Both the position numbers and the translations under genes were made by a program. Below, piece by piece: positions 18,661 through 28,110 of a DNA stretch of 64,000 nucleotides. Numbering within the stretch: position 1 is the stretch's first letter; the number at the start of each line of letters is the position of its first letter. Below the pieces are notes generated by a model that saw nothing but the letters and a program-made list of their open reading frames with translations, ran no database searches and was not told the origin of the DNA. Source of the stretch: Sedimentisphaerales bacterium (GTDB lineage Bacteria > Planctomycetota > Phycisphaerae > Sedimentisphaerales > SM23-30); contig JANQJS010000025.1 of NCBI GenBank assembly GCA_028281535.1, positions 1-64,000 of the forward strand, in the 5' to 3' direction.

Positions 18661-19278
18661 TTTAAAGGTATCGGGTGCCAGGCAGTCCGGTCCGTCATTT
18701 CTTGGGTTATTAACGGTATGACTTACAGCTTTTGCTTGCATTGCCTCTGCATCGAAAGGAGTTAGCAGGCTTTTGATTGGCTGGGCCAGCCAGGCGTCAT
18801 ACTGTTTCATCGGTATAATGGCAGGCATGCGTTGGTGAATTGGTTTCATTACCTCGTTGGGAGTTGTGGTAATAATTGCTGCAGTTTCATTCGAAATGAT
18901 CCCAGCAAAGGCAAAAGGTTCCTCGTGTTTCATGTGTATATAATAGGGGTGCTTGCCATCTCTCATTTTTTTCCACTCATAAAATCCACTCGCAGGTATT
19001 AAGCATCGTTGTGTCTTGAAGGCATCACGAAAGGAGGGCTTTTCGTCAATCGTTTCTGCCCGTGCATTAATCAAGGGTTTAAAACCTGGTTTGGCCCAGT
19101 GCGGGATCAGTCCCCATTGAAACCATTTAGGGATCTTTGCTTTGTTATTCTCAACGATGGCCAGAATCTTCTGGCTTGGTGCAATATTAAACCGCTCAAT
19201 AATATCCGGAATGTCGATCAGCCCAAATAACTTTCTAAGTTGCTGAGCATGGGTCTTTAACGCAAATCGTCCACACAT
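18649..19278 (-). CDS. SRAP / YedK-HMCES family abasic-site protein
   Basis: This 209-residue protein has the invariant Cys2 ('MCGRF'), which forms a covalent link with abasic sites in single-stranded DNA. Asn71 in 'NARAET', Glu101 in 'GFYEWK' and His148 in 'IHQRMPAII' complete the active site known from YedK. It starts 16 bp after the umuC stop, on the same strand, so it is the last gene of a umuD-umuC-SRAP operon. It shields abasic sites at stalled forks while translesion synthesis proceeds. Confidence 0.93.
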   Translation of the reverse strand: MCGRFALKTHAQQLRKLFGLIDIPDIIERFNIAPSQKILAIVENNKAKIPKWFQWGLIPHWAKPGFKPLINARAETIDEKPSFRDAFKTQRCLIPASGFYEWKKMRDGKHPYYIHMKHEEPFAFAGIISNETAAIITTTPNEVMKPIHQRMPAIIPMKQYDAWLAQPIKSLLTPFDAEAMQAKAVSHTVNNPRNDGPDCLAPDTFKLEG

Positions 19279-19294
19279 ACAATTTTTTCTTTTC

Positions 19295-20560
19295 TTATTT
19301 TACACACAGCAACTCATCCCATCGAGTGGTGTATCGCTGTGATCGATGGTTAAATTTTGCAATCCAGGGTTTCTCAATTCCGCTGCTGGCATACCCAATC
19401 GTATTGGACGCATGTTGTTGATTAATCGAATCAATCGCTTCCATCAGGTGCTTACTTTTGGTGTGGTCGTTCGTGTCAAACAGGTTCAATTGTACATTTT
19501 CATTGTTGGCTAGTTGAGATAAAATCACACCCGCTTTTTTGTAGTTGCATTTGTCTCGGTAAACCAGATGCAACGCTGCGAAACCATGCTCGATTAATGT
19601 CGAGGTGTCTTGCGTGTGCGTCGGTAGTTCTATTGTATGCGAATTCACATAACGCTGCTCGTTGGTCTTAAATAGATTGGTCTTCACAAAAACGGAAATC
19701 GCACCCGCACATTTTTTCTCTTTTCGCAGTTTCTCAGCTGCTCGTGTTGTATAGGTTGCCACTGCTTCTTTCATTTCATCCAGGCTTGTTACTTTGCGAC
19801 AAAAGGATTGTGATACGCAAATTCCCTTTTTGGCTGGTGCCGTCTGCTCAAGGTCGATGCAGCTTTCGCCACGTAATTCTAAAACGGTGCGAAGTCCCAT
19901 TACGCCACGATGTTTTTTGACCCAATCCAGATCCGCATTGCGAAGATCAAACGCTGTTTCAATATTTCGGCTGGCACACAATTTGGCAAAGCTTTTGCCC
20001 ACTCCCCAGATTTTTTCTACCGGAACGGCTTTGAGTGCCTTCTCCAGCCAGGGGGAATATGCCAGGTTTAAGACGCCGCAAGCCCGCTGAGATTTCTTCG
20101 CCAGATGATTCGCAATCTTAGCCAGTGTCTTGGTGCGGGCAATACCGATCGATACCGGCATACCGGTCCATTGTTTCACGGTCGATTGAATCTTGCGGCC
20201 ATAATCGTCAAGGTCAATGTTGGCATAGCCGCTCAAATCTAAGAAGGCCTCATCAATGGAATATATTTCCATATCCGGGGTAAATTCACAGAGCGTCTCC
20301 ATCACGCGTCGCGACATATCACCATACAATGTATAGTTTGATGAAAAGACACTCACTTGATGTTTGTCAATAATCTCTTTTACTTTAAAAAAAGGTTCGC
20401 CCATCCCGATACCGAGCTGCTTGGCTTCATTCGATCGGGCAATAATGCATCCATCATTATTGGATAGCACCACGACCGGCTTTTGGTTGAGCTGCGGTTT
20501 AAAGACTCTCTCGCAAGAGACATAGAAATTATTACAATCGATCAGGGCAAAAAGTTTCAT
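19295..20560 (-). CDS. umuC: UmuC-type Y-family DNA polymerase (Pol V subunit)
   Basis: This 421-residue protein has catalytic Asp8 in 'FALIDCNNFYVSCERVF' and Asp103-Glu104 in 'YSIDEAFLDLSG'. The palm/finger motif 'VVVLSNNDGCIIARS' and a C-terminal little-finger domain (about 240-360) are present. Full length for UmuC. It copies across damaged DNA once joined by processed UmuD. Located 37 bp after umuD and 16 bp before the SRAP gene, same strand. Confidence 0.95.
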   Translation of the reverse strand: MKLFALIDCNNFYVSCERVFKPQLNQKPVVVLSNNDGCIIARSNEAKQLGIGMGEPFFKVKEIIDKHQVSVFSSNYTLYGDMSRRVMETLCEFTPDMEIYSIDEAFLDLSGYANIDLDDYGRKIQSTVKQWTGMPVSIGIARTKTLAKIANHLAKKSQRACGVLNLAYSPWLEKALKAVPVEKIWGVGKSFAKLCASRNIETAFDLRNADLDWVKKHRGVMGLRTVLELRGESCIDLEQTAPAKKGICVSQSFCRKVTSLDEMKEAVATYTTRAAEKLRKEKKCAGAISVFVKTNLFKTNEQRYVNSHTIELPTHTQDTSTLIEHGFAALHLVYRDKCNYKKAGVILSQLANNENVQLNLFDTNDHTKSKHLMEAIDSINQQHASNTIGYASSGIEKPWIAKFNHRSQRYTTRWDELLCVK

Positions 20561-20597
20561 GGCAATCCTGCATTCCAGAACATTGTCAGGAAAAATT

Positions 20598-21035
20598 TTA
20601 AAGAGAATGGATAACGTTGGTCACAACGCCCCAAACTTCAAACGACATGTCAGACGTAATTTCTTGAGGCTGATATCGATCATTTTCCGGTACCAGGTAC
20701 ACTTTGCCATCTGCCATTTTCATCCGTTTGACGGTTAATTCGCCATCCACATTGGCGATAATAACGTTCTTATCGCGAGCTTCCAGGCTGCGGTCCACAA
20801 TGAGAAGGTCACCATCATGAATGCCAGCATGGATCATCGAGTCGCCCGTGACGCGCACAAAATAGGTCGCCGCAGGATGTTGAATCAGATGCTTATTCAG
20901 ATCCAACTGCAATTCAATATAGTCATCCGCTGGCGAAGGAAACCCTGCAGACACCTGCGTTACAAACAGCGGCCGCTCAACCTGCGAGCCCGAGTCAGCG
21001 CTATAAATCATATCAACGTTTTCCGACATACCCAT
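20598..21035 (-). CDS. umuD: UmuD-type self-cleaving subunit of Pol V
   Basis: This 145-residue S24-family protein has the cleavage site Ala30-Gly31 in 'VSAGFPSP', nucleophile Ser66 in 'VTGDSMIHAGI' and general base Lys103 in 'ELTVKRMK'. There is no N-terminal DNA-binding domain, so it is UmuD and not LexA. First gene of the operon. I looked for CTG-N10-CAG and GAAC-N4-GTTC type SOS boxes in the upstream 100 bp and found none. ATG 21029 is an alternative start two codons in. Confidence 0.93.
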   Translation of the reverse strand: MGMSENVDMIYSADSGSQVERPLFVTQVSAGFPSPADDYIELQLDLNKHLIQHPAATYFVRVTGDSMIHAGIHDGDLLIVDRSLEARDKNVIIANVDGELTVKRMKMADGKVYLVPENDRYQPQEITSDMSFEVWGVVTNVIHSL

Positions 21036-21410
21036 GTCATAACAAAATTACCCAAAAATAACAACACTTTAGTAGGACAGGGCGATGCCCCATGCGTTGC
21101 ATCTAATCACCCATGTCTCCTCACAAAAGCAGCGAGAGCGAGTTACAGTAAAACGTTCGCGGCGTACTTCAGCAGGCGAACGCCTGGGTGGTAGCCTCAG
21201 TTCGTCGCAGACGCATGGAGGAATCTAAAAACCTTCACTATATATTTAACCACAAATGTGTCATCCTCACGAAGGTGGGGCCCCATTCCCTTATTAGGTC
21301 TGAAATTTTCTTGCCTTGGGGTATTCTGGTCATATAAAATGTCCATGTGGTTGAGAGAATTAAAAATTCCAAGGGCTTGCATAATCCAGTCAGAAGAATA
21401 GGTGTTACTG
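21036..21410. other. Intergenic region between umuD and the DUF3592-like gene
   Basis: This 375-bp gap contains an inverted repeat CGTTCGC/GCGAACG (21154-21160 with 21176-21182) and a small hairpin with a GAAG loop (21265-21280), related to one at 51383-51402. Promoters of both divergent genes must lie here, but I could not assign them. Confidence 0.5.
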
Positions 21411-22697
21411 ATGAATGAGTTAGAAGATTTACCCGAATTCAATCCACCCGATAGCTTTTGTATTGAATCGGAATTAGAAAGCCCGATTCCGAGGCCAATA
21501 CCAGAAATTGTCAAATCCGGAAAGTATTATCAATCGCAAAAGAAAATGTTTATATGGATATTTAGCATAGGGATTGTAATCATCTGTTCTGCCTATTTTC
21601 CAAGTATGAGTGGATGGGGTAATACCATCCAGGTATCATCTTTATTAGCATGGATAGGGAGTGTGTTTTGTTTGATATCATTATTGCCTTTGACTAATAT
21701 TGTATTTTTTTTAGGACCTTTTAGATACATTAAAGAAGGTGTTCCGATTGCTGTCCGTGTATTTAGTGTTGTTAAAGCTCCTTCATCTACTGTGAATGGA
21801 GAAACATCCCATTATGTTTACCATGTCGAAATCGAATTTATAAATCCACAAAATGAAAAAGTAAATTATATGACAGTAAGATCTGATGAGTTTTCTGCTG
21901 CAGTTAAGGATAATTATAGCACCTCATTGCTGCGGGGGCAATATCTCACGGGTATATATTTACCTGGTAAGCTCCAAGCAACACTAACACTCTATGGCTT
22001 TTTGGGTCTCAACCCAGAAGCCAGTGTTATCCAGCGGAAAAAAATATTTGATAAAAAAACTTTATTTGCCATTATTTTAGGCATTACAGCAATTGTTATG
22101 TTTATGGGTGCTTTGGTAGGATGTTTAATTTCTTTAGAATACTGTCGTCCTTTAGAATACAATTTGAAAGATACTATTTGGCCAATGATCATCGGCGGGG
22201 TATTATTTGGCGCTCTTTTTAATGGCTATTTTTATTGGAATTACCGGAAAACAAAAAAGGTAATTCAAGAGAAAAACAAAAAAGCTCTCCAAGATGGAGG
22301 GGAAATAGAACTTCTTCCAAATAGTTTTGTAAACCCTAAAAGCGGCTCAGATTGGTTAATTAAAATGCTTATGTTAATAGGTATGCCATTGCTAGGGAGC
22401 TATATTGGGTTATGCAGTTGTTTTTATCTGAATACCTTAGCAGACCGTTCAGAATCAAAATATAAAAATGGTGAAATCACATCTGTGAAGAGGATTGATC
22501 ATCGTTTGGCAATTCATGATTATCTAATCGAATATGTTATTGCAGGATCAGATGAGACATATAAAATCCGCACAAATGATAAGTTTGTGGAAACAATAAT
22601 GACCAACTTATGCATTGTAGAAATTAAAAAGGGCAACTTAGGCTGGCCTTGGGTCAAACAGTTGCATCCAATAATGGAACCATCCGATATTAATTAA
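21411..22697 (+). CDS. Membrane protein with two DUF3592-like segments
   Basis: This 428-residue protein has membrane helices at about 45-65, 75-100, 220-245, 255-275 and 320-345. Two soluble stretches, 'SSTVNGETSHYVYHVEIEF' and 'NGEITSVKRIDHRLAIHD', resemble the beta-rich domain of DUF3592 proteins. No function is known for that family. ATG 21411 is preferred, with AGGTG 7 nt upstream; GTG 21402 is possible. It stands alone. Confidence 0.55.
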   Translation: MNELEDLPEFNPPDSFCIESELESPIPRPIPEIVKSGKYYQSQKKMFIWIFSIGIVIICSAYFPSMSGWGNTIQVSSLLAWIGSVFCLISLLPLTNIVFFLGPFRYIKEGVPIAVRVFSVVKAPSSTVNGETSHYVYHVEIEFINPQNEKVNYMTVRSDEFSAAVKDNYSTSLLRGQYLTGIYLPGKLQATLTLYGFLGLNPEASVIQRKKIFDKKTLFAIILGITAIVMFMGALVGCLISLEYCRPLEYNLKDTIWPMIIGGVLFGALFNGYFYWNYRKTKKVIQEKNKKALQDGGEIELLPNSFVNPKSGSDWLIKMLMLIGMPLLGSYIGLCSCFYLNTLADRSESKYKNGEITSVKRIDHRLAIHDYLIEYVIAGSDETYKIRTNDKFVETIMTNLCIVEIKKGNLGWPWVKQLHPIMEPSDIN

Positions 22698-22886
22698 TAT
22701 CTGGTCAAAAAGAAATGTATGTCACAGATGCCTTTAAACTTTCTATTCGTCAATTAATCCCTCCAAATTTTATAGTTGTATTCATACATATTTTCGCTGA
22801 TAGTAATGTCTTAGGGAATTCTAAGCAGATTACAAATAGCATTTAATGGTTTGAGATAAAACGTTGTTTAAACGAAAGGAAACGAG

Positions 22887-23504
22887 ATGGATAATGAAAC
22901 AAACCCTCAAAAAGGGTTAGGATGCTTTCCTTATATTATAGCATGTTTATCTTTCATACCTTTATTGGGTGTTCCAGTAGGAATCATTATGATCATTTAT
23001 GGCCTGATCAAATGGAGCCAGAGCGGTGGTAAGTTGGCACTGATTGGTTTGGGAGGCATCTGTTTTACCATCGTTCTCTATGGCACACTCTTTTATAATT
23101 TATTTAAAAAAGATGGTGGCATGTTCGAAGACTTGAAAACTCAAATGGCGCAAAGCAACTTATTGTTGGCAATCAAAGAACTGGAATACTACAAAGTACA
23201 GCATGGCAGTTACCCTGAAAAACTCAGCGAATTAAGGCAAGGTAAACCAACAATCAACCAGCCTTTGCTTCGTGAACCCTATTTTGAATTTGGTAACATG
23301 GATTTACCCTATTTCTGCTATGAACTGATTAATGAAGGGAATAACTATTATCTTTATTCAAGAGGCCCTGACCAGATTAAGGATACAACAGATGATGTCT
23401 TTCCCTTGGTCTCACAAGGAGAAGCTGAAAAAATAGGATATAGAAAGAAATCGATTAATACCCAAACACAAAAAATCCCGGAATCTAATCCAAAAACAAA
23501 ATGA
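22887..23504 (+). CDS. Membrane protein with GspG-like C-terminal domain
   Basis: This 205-residue protein has two hydrophobic helices in the first 75 residues ('GCFPYIIACLSFIPLLGVPV', 'LALIGLGGICFTIVLYGTLF'). From about 90 on, 'NLLLAIKELEYYKVQHGSYP', 'LSELR' and 'YYLYSRGPDQIKDTTDD' match the C-terminal domain of type II secretion pseudopilins such as GspG, including its Asp-rich calcium loop. The pilin cleavage motif is missing. AAAGGAA precedes the ATG. The stop overlaps the next ORF as ATGA. Role unknown. Confidence 0.65.
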   Translation: MDNETNPQKGLGCFPYIIACLSFIPLLGVPVGIIMIIYGLIKWSQSGGKLALIGLGGICFTIVLYGTLFYNLFKKDGGMFEDLKTQMAQSNLLLAIKELEYYKVQHGSYPEKLSELRQGKPTINQPLLREPYFEFGNMDLPYFCYELINEGNNYYLYSRGPDQIKDTTDDVFPLVSQGEAEKIGYRKKSINTQTQKIPESNPKTK

Positions 23505-24175
23505 TGAATAAACAATATCCTGCTGAATATTCTGATAAAAATGGAACAGAAAAAACCATTATTTATGATAATGGTGAAATACTTCGCATGACGATTCGTG
23601 GCGTAACGTTTGAAGATCTCATGTTCGATTCCTTTGAGCCTGTAAAAGAAACAGACCCTAATCTCTTACAACAATTTACGATAGACAGGGGGGAGCTTAC
23701 TTCATATCAATTAGAATGAAATATGAAAGTTGTAATCATAAATAATGAAATGAATATCAATGGAACTATTTTTTGTCGACTCAATCTTGGCTTTCCAGAT
23801 CCAAAACAAAAAGGGTGTTCTGAAAGACTCAGAATTATATTGAGATATGGAGATGAAGAATATTATTCTTCTGGTAATACAGGGCATTTTGAAAATGAAT
23901 TATTGGAAATTCAAAAGAACTTGCCTGCAAGTGTATATTTAAAATTATGTCTTATATGCCAATTTGCTGGCTATCATCCACTTGGTAATGGATTGTTTGG
24001 GTGTATGTTCTGTTTTCGTAAGGTGAAGTCTGAATATATAAATATGAAATCAAAGGATGAATATTTTCCTTTGTTTAATCATGCGATATGCAACATGCAA
24101 GAAACACATTTATGTGACGAATATGAGTTGCGTAAACCTAAAACAGGCTACATAGATGATGTGATTATTTCGTGA
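23501..24175 (+). pseudogene. DUF6304-like gene interrupted by one in-frame TGA
   Basis: Two ORFs, 23501-23719 (72 residues) and 23723-24175 (150 residues), are in the same frame, parted only by TGA (23717-23719) and one AAT codon. The first has 'YPAEYSDKNG' and 'MTIRGVTFEDLMFDSFEPV'; the second has 'GLFGCMFCFRKVKSEY' and ends 'YELRKPKTGYIDD'. Together they match, from memory, the N- and C-terminal halves of single-chain DUF6304 proteins, where a Trp follows the Leu-Glu at the junction. The second ORF has no Shine-Dalgarno site. TGG to TGA is the simplest explanation. Two coupled genes cannot be ruled out. Confidence 0.6.
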
Positions 24176-24565
24176 CAGAATATATTCCGCTAAAAACACT
24201 TTCCTCGAATTTCAATTCATTGGTGTTACTATTTAAATTTTGTATTCAAAATCTGCTATTTAAATCTGCGAAACCTGTCCCGCCATAGCTTTAGCGGCGG
24301 CGGATCAGTGGTTAAAAATCTTGTAATTTTCGTTGACATTTCAACCCATTAGCATACAATATATTCACGGTCAAAGGGCAGAACCGACTTATTAAAGTCC
24401 CTCCAAAACCCTTTCTTAAATTAAAACTATTTAACGCAAAGGGAAATTCTATGTTCACATACAAATATACCTGAAAAACAGACGCTAGGCATCTTTTGAC
24501 TTATCAGTGAGGATCTTATAAAATATCGGAAAATATTTATACGCCCCGATATTGGAGATTCGCTC
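24176..24565. other. Intergenic region before the exported hypothetical gene
   Basis: 390 bp without an ORF. It holds a small GC-rich palindrome (CCGCC/GGCGG, 24280-24300) in otherwise AT-rich DNA, like short dispersed repeats seen in many genomes. Nothing else stands out. Confidence 0.5.
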
Positions 24566-25480
24566 ATGAAGATTCAAAACGTTGTCTCGAGTCTATGTTT
24601 TATAAGTCTATTAACGATCGCCTCCAACGTTTCTGCCCAGCAGCATGCCACAGCGTTCGATTATAAACAGTTTGGCAGCTATTGGTATCAGGGCACAGGG
24701 GAAATCACCCGCTACAAACTTGAGCAGGCCCGCTATGGTCAAACACACCCAGGCGATGCCGTGCTGATCTTTGTCACCGAAGATTTTCTGCCCGACAAGC
24801 AGGTCAAATACGAAGGCGGCCCAACCAAAAACAAAGAGTCAGTGATGCACATGAACTTTAATAAAAAATTCAATACCGGATTATATCCATATTCGATGAT
24901 GACCTCGGTCTTTCATCCAATCAGCCAAACCAAAAAGCATGCCTATAAAGCCACCTCTTCCAGTCAGGAATGGTGCGGCCATACCTACATGCAACTCAAC
25001 CACCGAAAAGGAAAATATGACATTAAGAGCCATTCTTATTTTATGAACGAAGCCGATCAGAAATTCAACTTCAATGCCGTTTTGCTCGAAGACGAAGTCT
25101 GGACAAAAATCCGCATCAATCCTTTTGCCTTGCCCTTAGGCGAAATTGAAATCATTCCAGCTTTCCAATATATTCGCTTGAGGCATAAACCTTTGCGAAT
25201 TGAAAAAGCAACGGTAAAAATGTCCTCAGAAAAAGACGATAGCTTATCCAAACAAATGCTCAACGTTTATACCATTGAATACAAAACCATCGACCGAAAA
25301 TTGGAAATAAAATTTGAATCAACCTTCCCGTATCATATTGTTGCTTGGCAGGAAAAAATCAAAGAGCGAGGCCAATGGCAAACCACAAAAGTGACAAAAA
25401 CGCATAGCCTGCAAATTGATTACTGGAACAAACACAATGTCGAACATCAAGAATTACGGAAAAAACTAGGACTAAAATAA
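24566..25480 (+). CDS. Conserved exported protein of unknown function
   Basis: This 304-residue protein has a clear Sec signal peptide ending 'NVSAQQ'. 'GTGEITRYKLEQARYG', 'VLIFVTEDFLPDKQVK', 'TGLYPYSMMTSVFHP' and 'SSSQEWCGHTY' match a family I recall from Bacteroidota and marine bacteria; no activity is known. GGAG lies 8 nt before the ATG. Its stop TAA shares its last A with the ATG of the lipase gene, so the two are translationally coupled. Confidence 0.7.
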   Translation: MKIQNVVSSLCFISLLTIASNVSAQQHATAFDYKQFGSYWYQGTGEITRYKLEQARYGQTHPGDAVLIFVTEDFLPDKQVKYEGGPTKNKESVMHMNFNKKFNTGLYPYSMMTSVFHPISQTKKHAYKATSSSQEWCGHTYMQLNHRKGKYDIKSHSYFMNEADQKFNFNAVLLEDEVWTKIRINPFALPLGEIEIIPAFQYIRLRHKPLRIEKATVKMSSEKDDSLSKQMLNVYTIEYKTIDRKLEIKFESTFPYHIVAWQEKIKERGQWQTTKVTKTHSLQIDYWNKHNVEHQELRKKLGLK

Positions 25481-26433
25481 TGCCGCGAGTGATATTATGC
25501 TTACTAATCATTGGAACATTTCAAACAATTGCACTAGGAAAAGATATGTTGCAATTTGACAACACCTGGCCAGCACTGGTCTCTCCAGGCGTCGGAGAAA
25601 TATATTTTGATATCGAATCGATGCCCAAAATGGAAACGAAAACAAAAGAATTTTCAATAGCCAACGCATGGCGTCTCGCTGAAGTCTCACGCATCAGTTA
25701 CAAAATGGGTGCCGGGCCATATAGAAATTACTACCTGAAAAAAGCAAAACTCAAAGAAATCCATTTCCTGGAAACTAAAGGACTTTTCTATCATGTTATT
25801 GTTTCTCAGGATAAAGAAAATCCATTTACCATTGTCGCCTTTCGTGGTTCGCAAGATATCCAAAATTGGATCACAAATTTTGATGCCATTTTAATTGATC
25901 ACGAAAAATCAGGTAAAGTTCACAAAGGATTCAACGAGGCTATCGATCTGATCCTGGAAGACATTGAAAATAACATCAAAGGGCTTGAGGCGCCATTATT
26001 TATTTGTGGGCATAGCTTAGGCGGCGCTTTAGCAATTGTGACAGCCAGTCGACTCAGCGTCCAACCACAAGCCGCATACATCTATGGCTGTCCAAGAGTA
26101 GGAAATGGTGACTTTGCAAAATCATTAAATAATCTAACAATTTTTAGAATTGAAAATCATCTAGATATGGTTACCAACGTTCCGCCTGAAGATAAACCAT
26201 TTAATTATAAACATGTCGGAAAAACAATCTATATTACCCACGATAATAAGTTGTTAATTGATCCAGATGAATTAAAAATATTAGATGATCGATTAACGAC
26301 TGAACGTAATTATGATGACAAAATTGATTCCTGGCAATTATTTGATCCACCCGAACCTTTTTCTGATCACGCACCCGTCAATTATGTTTGTCATCTTCAG
26401 CGTGAACTAATAAATTCGATGAAAAATAAATAA
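25480..26433 (+). CDS. Class 3 (fungal type) lipase, exported
   Basis: This 317-residue protein has a signal peptide (about 1-20). The alpha/beta hydrolase core has 'FRGSQDIQNWITNFD' at the oxyanion region and the nucleophile elbow 'GHSLGGALA' (Ser179). Asp in 'IENHLDMVTNVPP' and His in 'FSDHAPVNY' are the likely triad partners. These are hallmarks of the Lipase_3 family, which acts on acylglycerols or other esters. Coupled to the preceding exported protein by a 1-bp TAATG overlap, so the two probably act together outside the cytoplasm. Confidence 0.87.
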   Translation: MPRVILCLLIIGTFQTIALGKDMLQFDNTWPALVSPGVGEIYFDIESMPKMETKTKEFSIANAWRLAEVSRISYKMGAGPYRNYYLKKAKLKEIHFLETKGLFYHVIVSQDKENPFTIVAFRGSQDIQNWITNFDAILIDHEKSGKVHKGFNEAIDLILEDIENNIKGLEAPLFICGHSLGGALAIVTASRLSVQPQAAYIYGCPRVGNGDFAKSLNNLTIFRIENHLDMVTNVPPEDKPFNYKHVGKTIYITHDNKLLIDPDELKILDDRLTTERNYDDKIDSWQLFDPPEPFSDHAPVNYVCHLQRELINSMKNK

Positions 26434-26449
26434 AGCAAGGGGTCGCAGA

Positions 26450-27130
26450 ATGAGTAAGCAAAAGTTTGCTGGTGATAAAAAAGCACCCATGGTGTCACCG
26501 TTAGCGAGAATCGAAAAGCGTTTTATCGAAAAAAATGTTGATAAAATTCCATCCTGGCTACAAACCTACCATTTAACCTGGATGACCCTGCTGTGGAGTA
26601 TGGGTATGCTTGGTTTTGGATATTTAGCAAAAAATAATCTTCATTGGCTGTGGGGCTCGTCCTTGATGTTATTTTTACAATGGTTCACCGATTGCTTTGA
26701 TGGGGCTGTGGGTAGAAAACGAAATACGGGCTTAATTAAATGGGGATATTATATGGATCATTTCCTCGATTTTGTTTTTATGTGGACTGTCTTTGCAGGA
26801 TATGCATTTCTGCTAGAGGGGAGTAATGTTTTTTGGTTATTTACTTTAGCATTTTTTTATCTTGCTTTAATGGTACATTCTTTTCTGGATTTTTCGGTGA
26901 CCAATGAATTTCAAATTACATATTTAAATCTAGGTCCTACAGAGATTCGGCTAGGATTTATTCTTTTAAATATTGCCATAATCTTTTGGGGAGTCAAAGT
27001 TCTTTTGTTAGTAATTCCATGGCTAATGGCTATATTTGCTTTTGGATTATGCTTTGTGGTTTATCGTAGCCAAAAGAAAATATGGAAAATAGATATGGAA
27101 ATTAAAGAAAGTGAAATTACAAATAAATAA
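26450..27130 (+). CDS. CDP-alcohol phosphatidyltransferase family membrane protein
   Basis: This 226-residue protein has about six membrane helices. The family signature, D-x2-DG-x2-G-R-x9-G-x3-D-x3-D, is present across 'TDCFDGAVGRKR' and 'WGYYMDHFLD', with Gly in place of the usual Ala before the Arg. The Asp residues bind two metals and CDP-alcohol. AAGGGG lies before the ATG. It should join a diacylglycerol or inositol-type alcohol to CDP-activated lipid; the exact product is not clear. Confidence 0.8.
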   Translation: MSKQKFAGDKKAPMVSPLARIEKRFIEKNVDKIPSWLQTYHLTWMTLLWSMGMLGFGYLAKNNLHWLWGSSLMLFLQWFTDCFDGAVGRKRNTGLIKWGYYMDHFLDFVFMWTVFAGYAFLLEGSNVFWLFTLAFFYLALMVHSFLDFSVTNEFQITYLNLGPTEIRLGFILLNIAIIFWGVKVLLLVIPWLMAIFAFGLCFVVYRSQKKIWKIDMEIKESEITNK

Positions 27131-27180
27131 TTTGTGTAACAAATGATTGATATCAACGACTAATTAAGTATGAGTAAAAT

Positions 27181-28092
27181 ATGCGAATAGTAAGTTTATT
27201 ACCCAGCAGTACCGAAATTGTTTGTGCGCTAGGATTTACAGATCAGCTGGTGGGACGATCCCACGAATGTGATTTTCCTGTAGATGCGACGCAAGCCGAG
27301 ATTTGTACAGAAGCCAAGCTTGATTCGTCATTTAGCAGTCGTGAAATCGACAATTCTGTTAAAAATTTATTACAAGATGGCCTAAGTTTGTACCAAGTTT
27401 TTGATGATAAACTCAAAAAACTTGATCCGGATATCATTATTACGCAGTCACAATGTGAAGTCTGTGCTGTTAGTCTGAACGATGTAGAAAAAGCCGTCAG
27501 TGAATGGTGCCGTAAAGAAACGAAAATTATTTCATTACAGCCAAATACGCTCATGGATATTTGGGAAGATATTGGTACTGTCTCACAGGCTCTTGATGTC
27601 GTTGGGCAAGGGGCGCAACTGGTAGCAGATTTGTCTGAACGAATGGGACATGTCGCTCAAAAAGTAAAAAATATTAAAAATCGTCCTACTGTAGCATGCA
27701 TTGAATGGATCGAGCCACTCATGGCAGCTGGAAACTGGGTACCGGAACTTGTGGAAATGGCAGGTGGTGAAAATTTATTTGGCCAAGCTGGAAAACATTC
27801 TGATTGGATGGAATTTAATGAGCTTTTGGAAGCGGATCCAGATATTATTATTGCGATGCCCTGCGGTTTCGGATTAGATCGCACTCGTAAAGAAATAAAA
27901 TCGATTATCGATCATCCGAGCTGGGAAAAATTATCTGCCGTGAAAAATGACAAAGTATTTATTACGGATGGCAATCAATATTTCAATCGTCCAGGACCGC
28001 GTTTGGTCGAATCGTTAGAAATATTATCTGAAATATTTTATCCTGACGAATTTGGCTACAGCCACGAAGGCCTCGGTTGGGAAGAATTGTAA
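27181..28092 (+). CDS. BtuF-like cobalamin-binding type protein
   Basis: This 303-residue protein with fold of periplasmic binding protein type III begins directly with 'MRIVSLLPSSTEIVCALGF'. 'HECDFP', 'SQCEVCAVS' and 'FNRPGPRLVESLEIL' match proteins commonly named cobalamin-binding. No signal peptide is present and no ABC transporter genes are adjacent, so export and transport are doubtful. No cobalamin riboswitch is seen in the 50-bp gap upstream. Confidence 0.75.
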   Translation: MRIVSLLPSSTEIVCALGFTDQLVGRSHECDFPVDATQAEICTEAKLDSSFSSREIDNSVKNLLQDGLSLYQVFDDKLKKLDPDIIITQSQCEVCAVSLNDVEKAVSEWCRKETKIISLQPNTLMDIWEDIGTVSQALDVVGQGAQLVADLSERMGHVAQKVKNIKNRPTVACIEWIEPLMAAGNWVPELVEMAGGENLFGQAGKHSDWMEFNELLEADPDIIIAMPCGFGLDRTRKEIKSIIDHPSWEKLSAVKNDKVFITDGNQYFNRPGPRLVESLEILSEIFYPDEFGYSHEGLGWEEL

Positions 28093-28110
28093 ATTAAATA
28101 GGAGACTATG

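Noticed and set aside
23717-23719. UGA read as tryptophan
   Set aside because: Many intact genes in the window end at TGA (for example 16531-16533, 24173-24175 and 50314-50316) and Trp is coded by TGG throughout, so code change is not supported.
27131-27180. Cobalamin riboswitch before the BtuF-like gene
   Set aside because: The gap is only 50 bp and has no B12-box.
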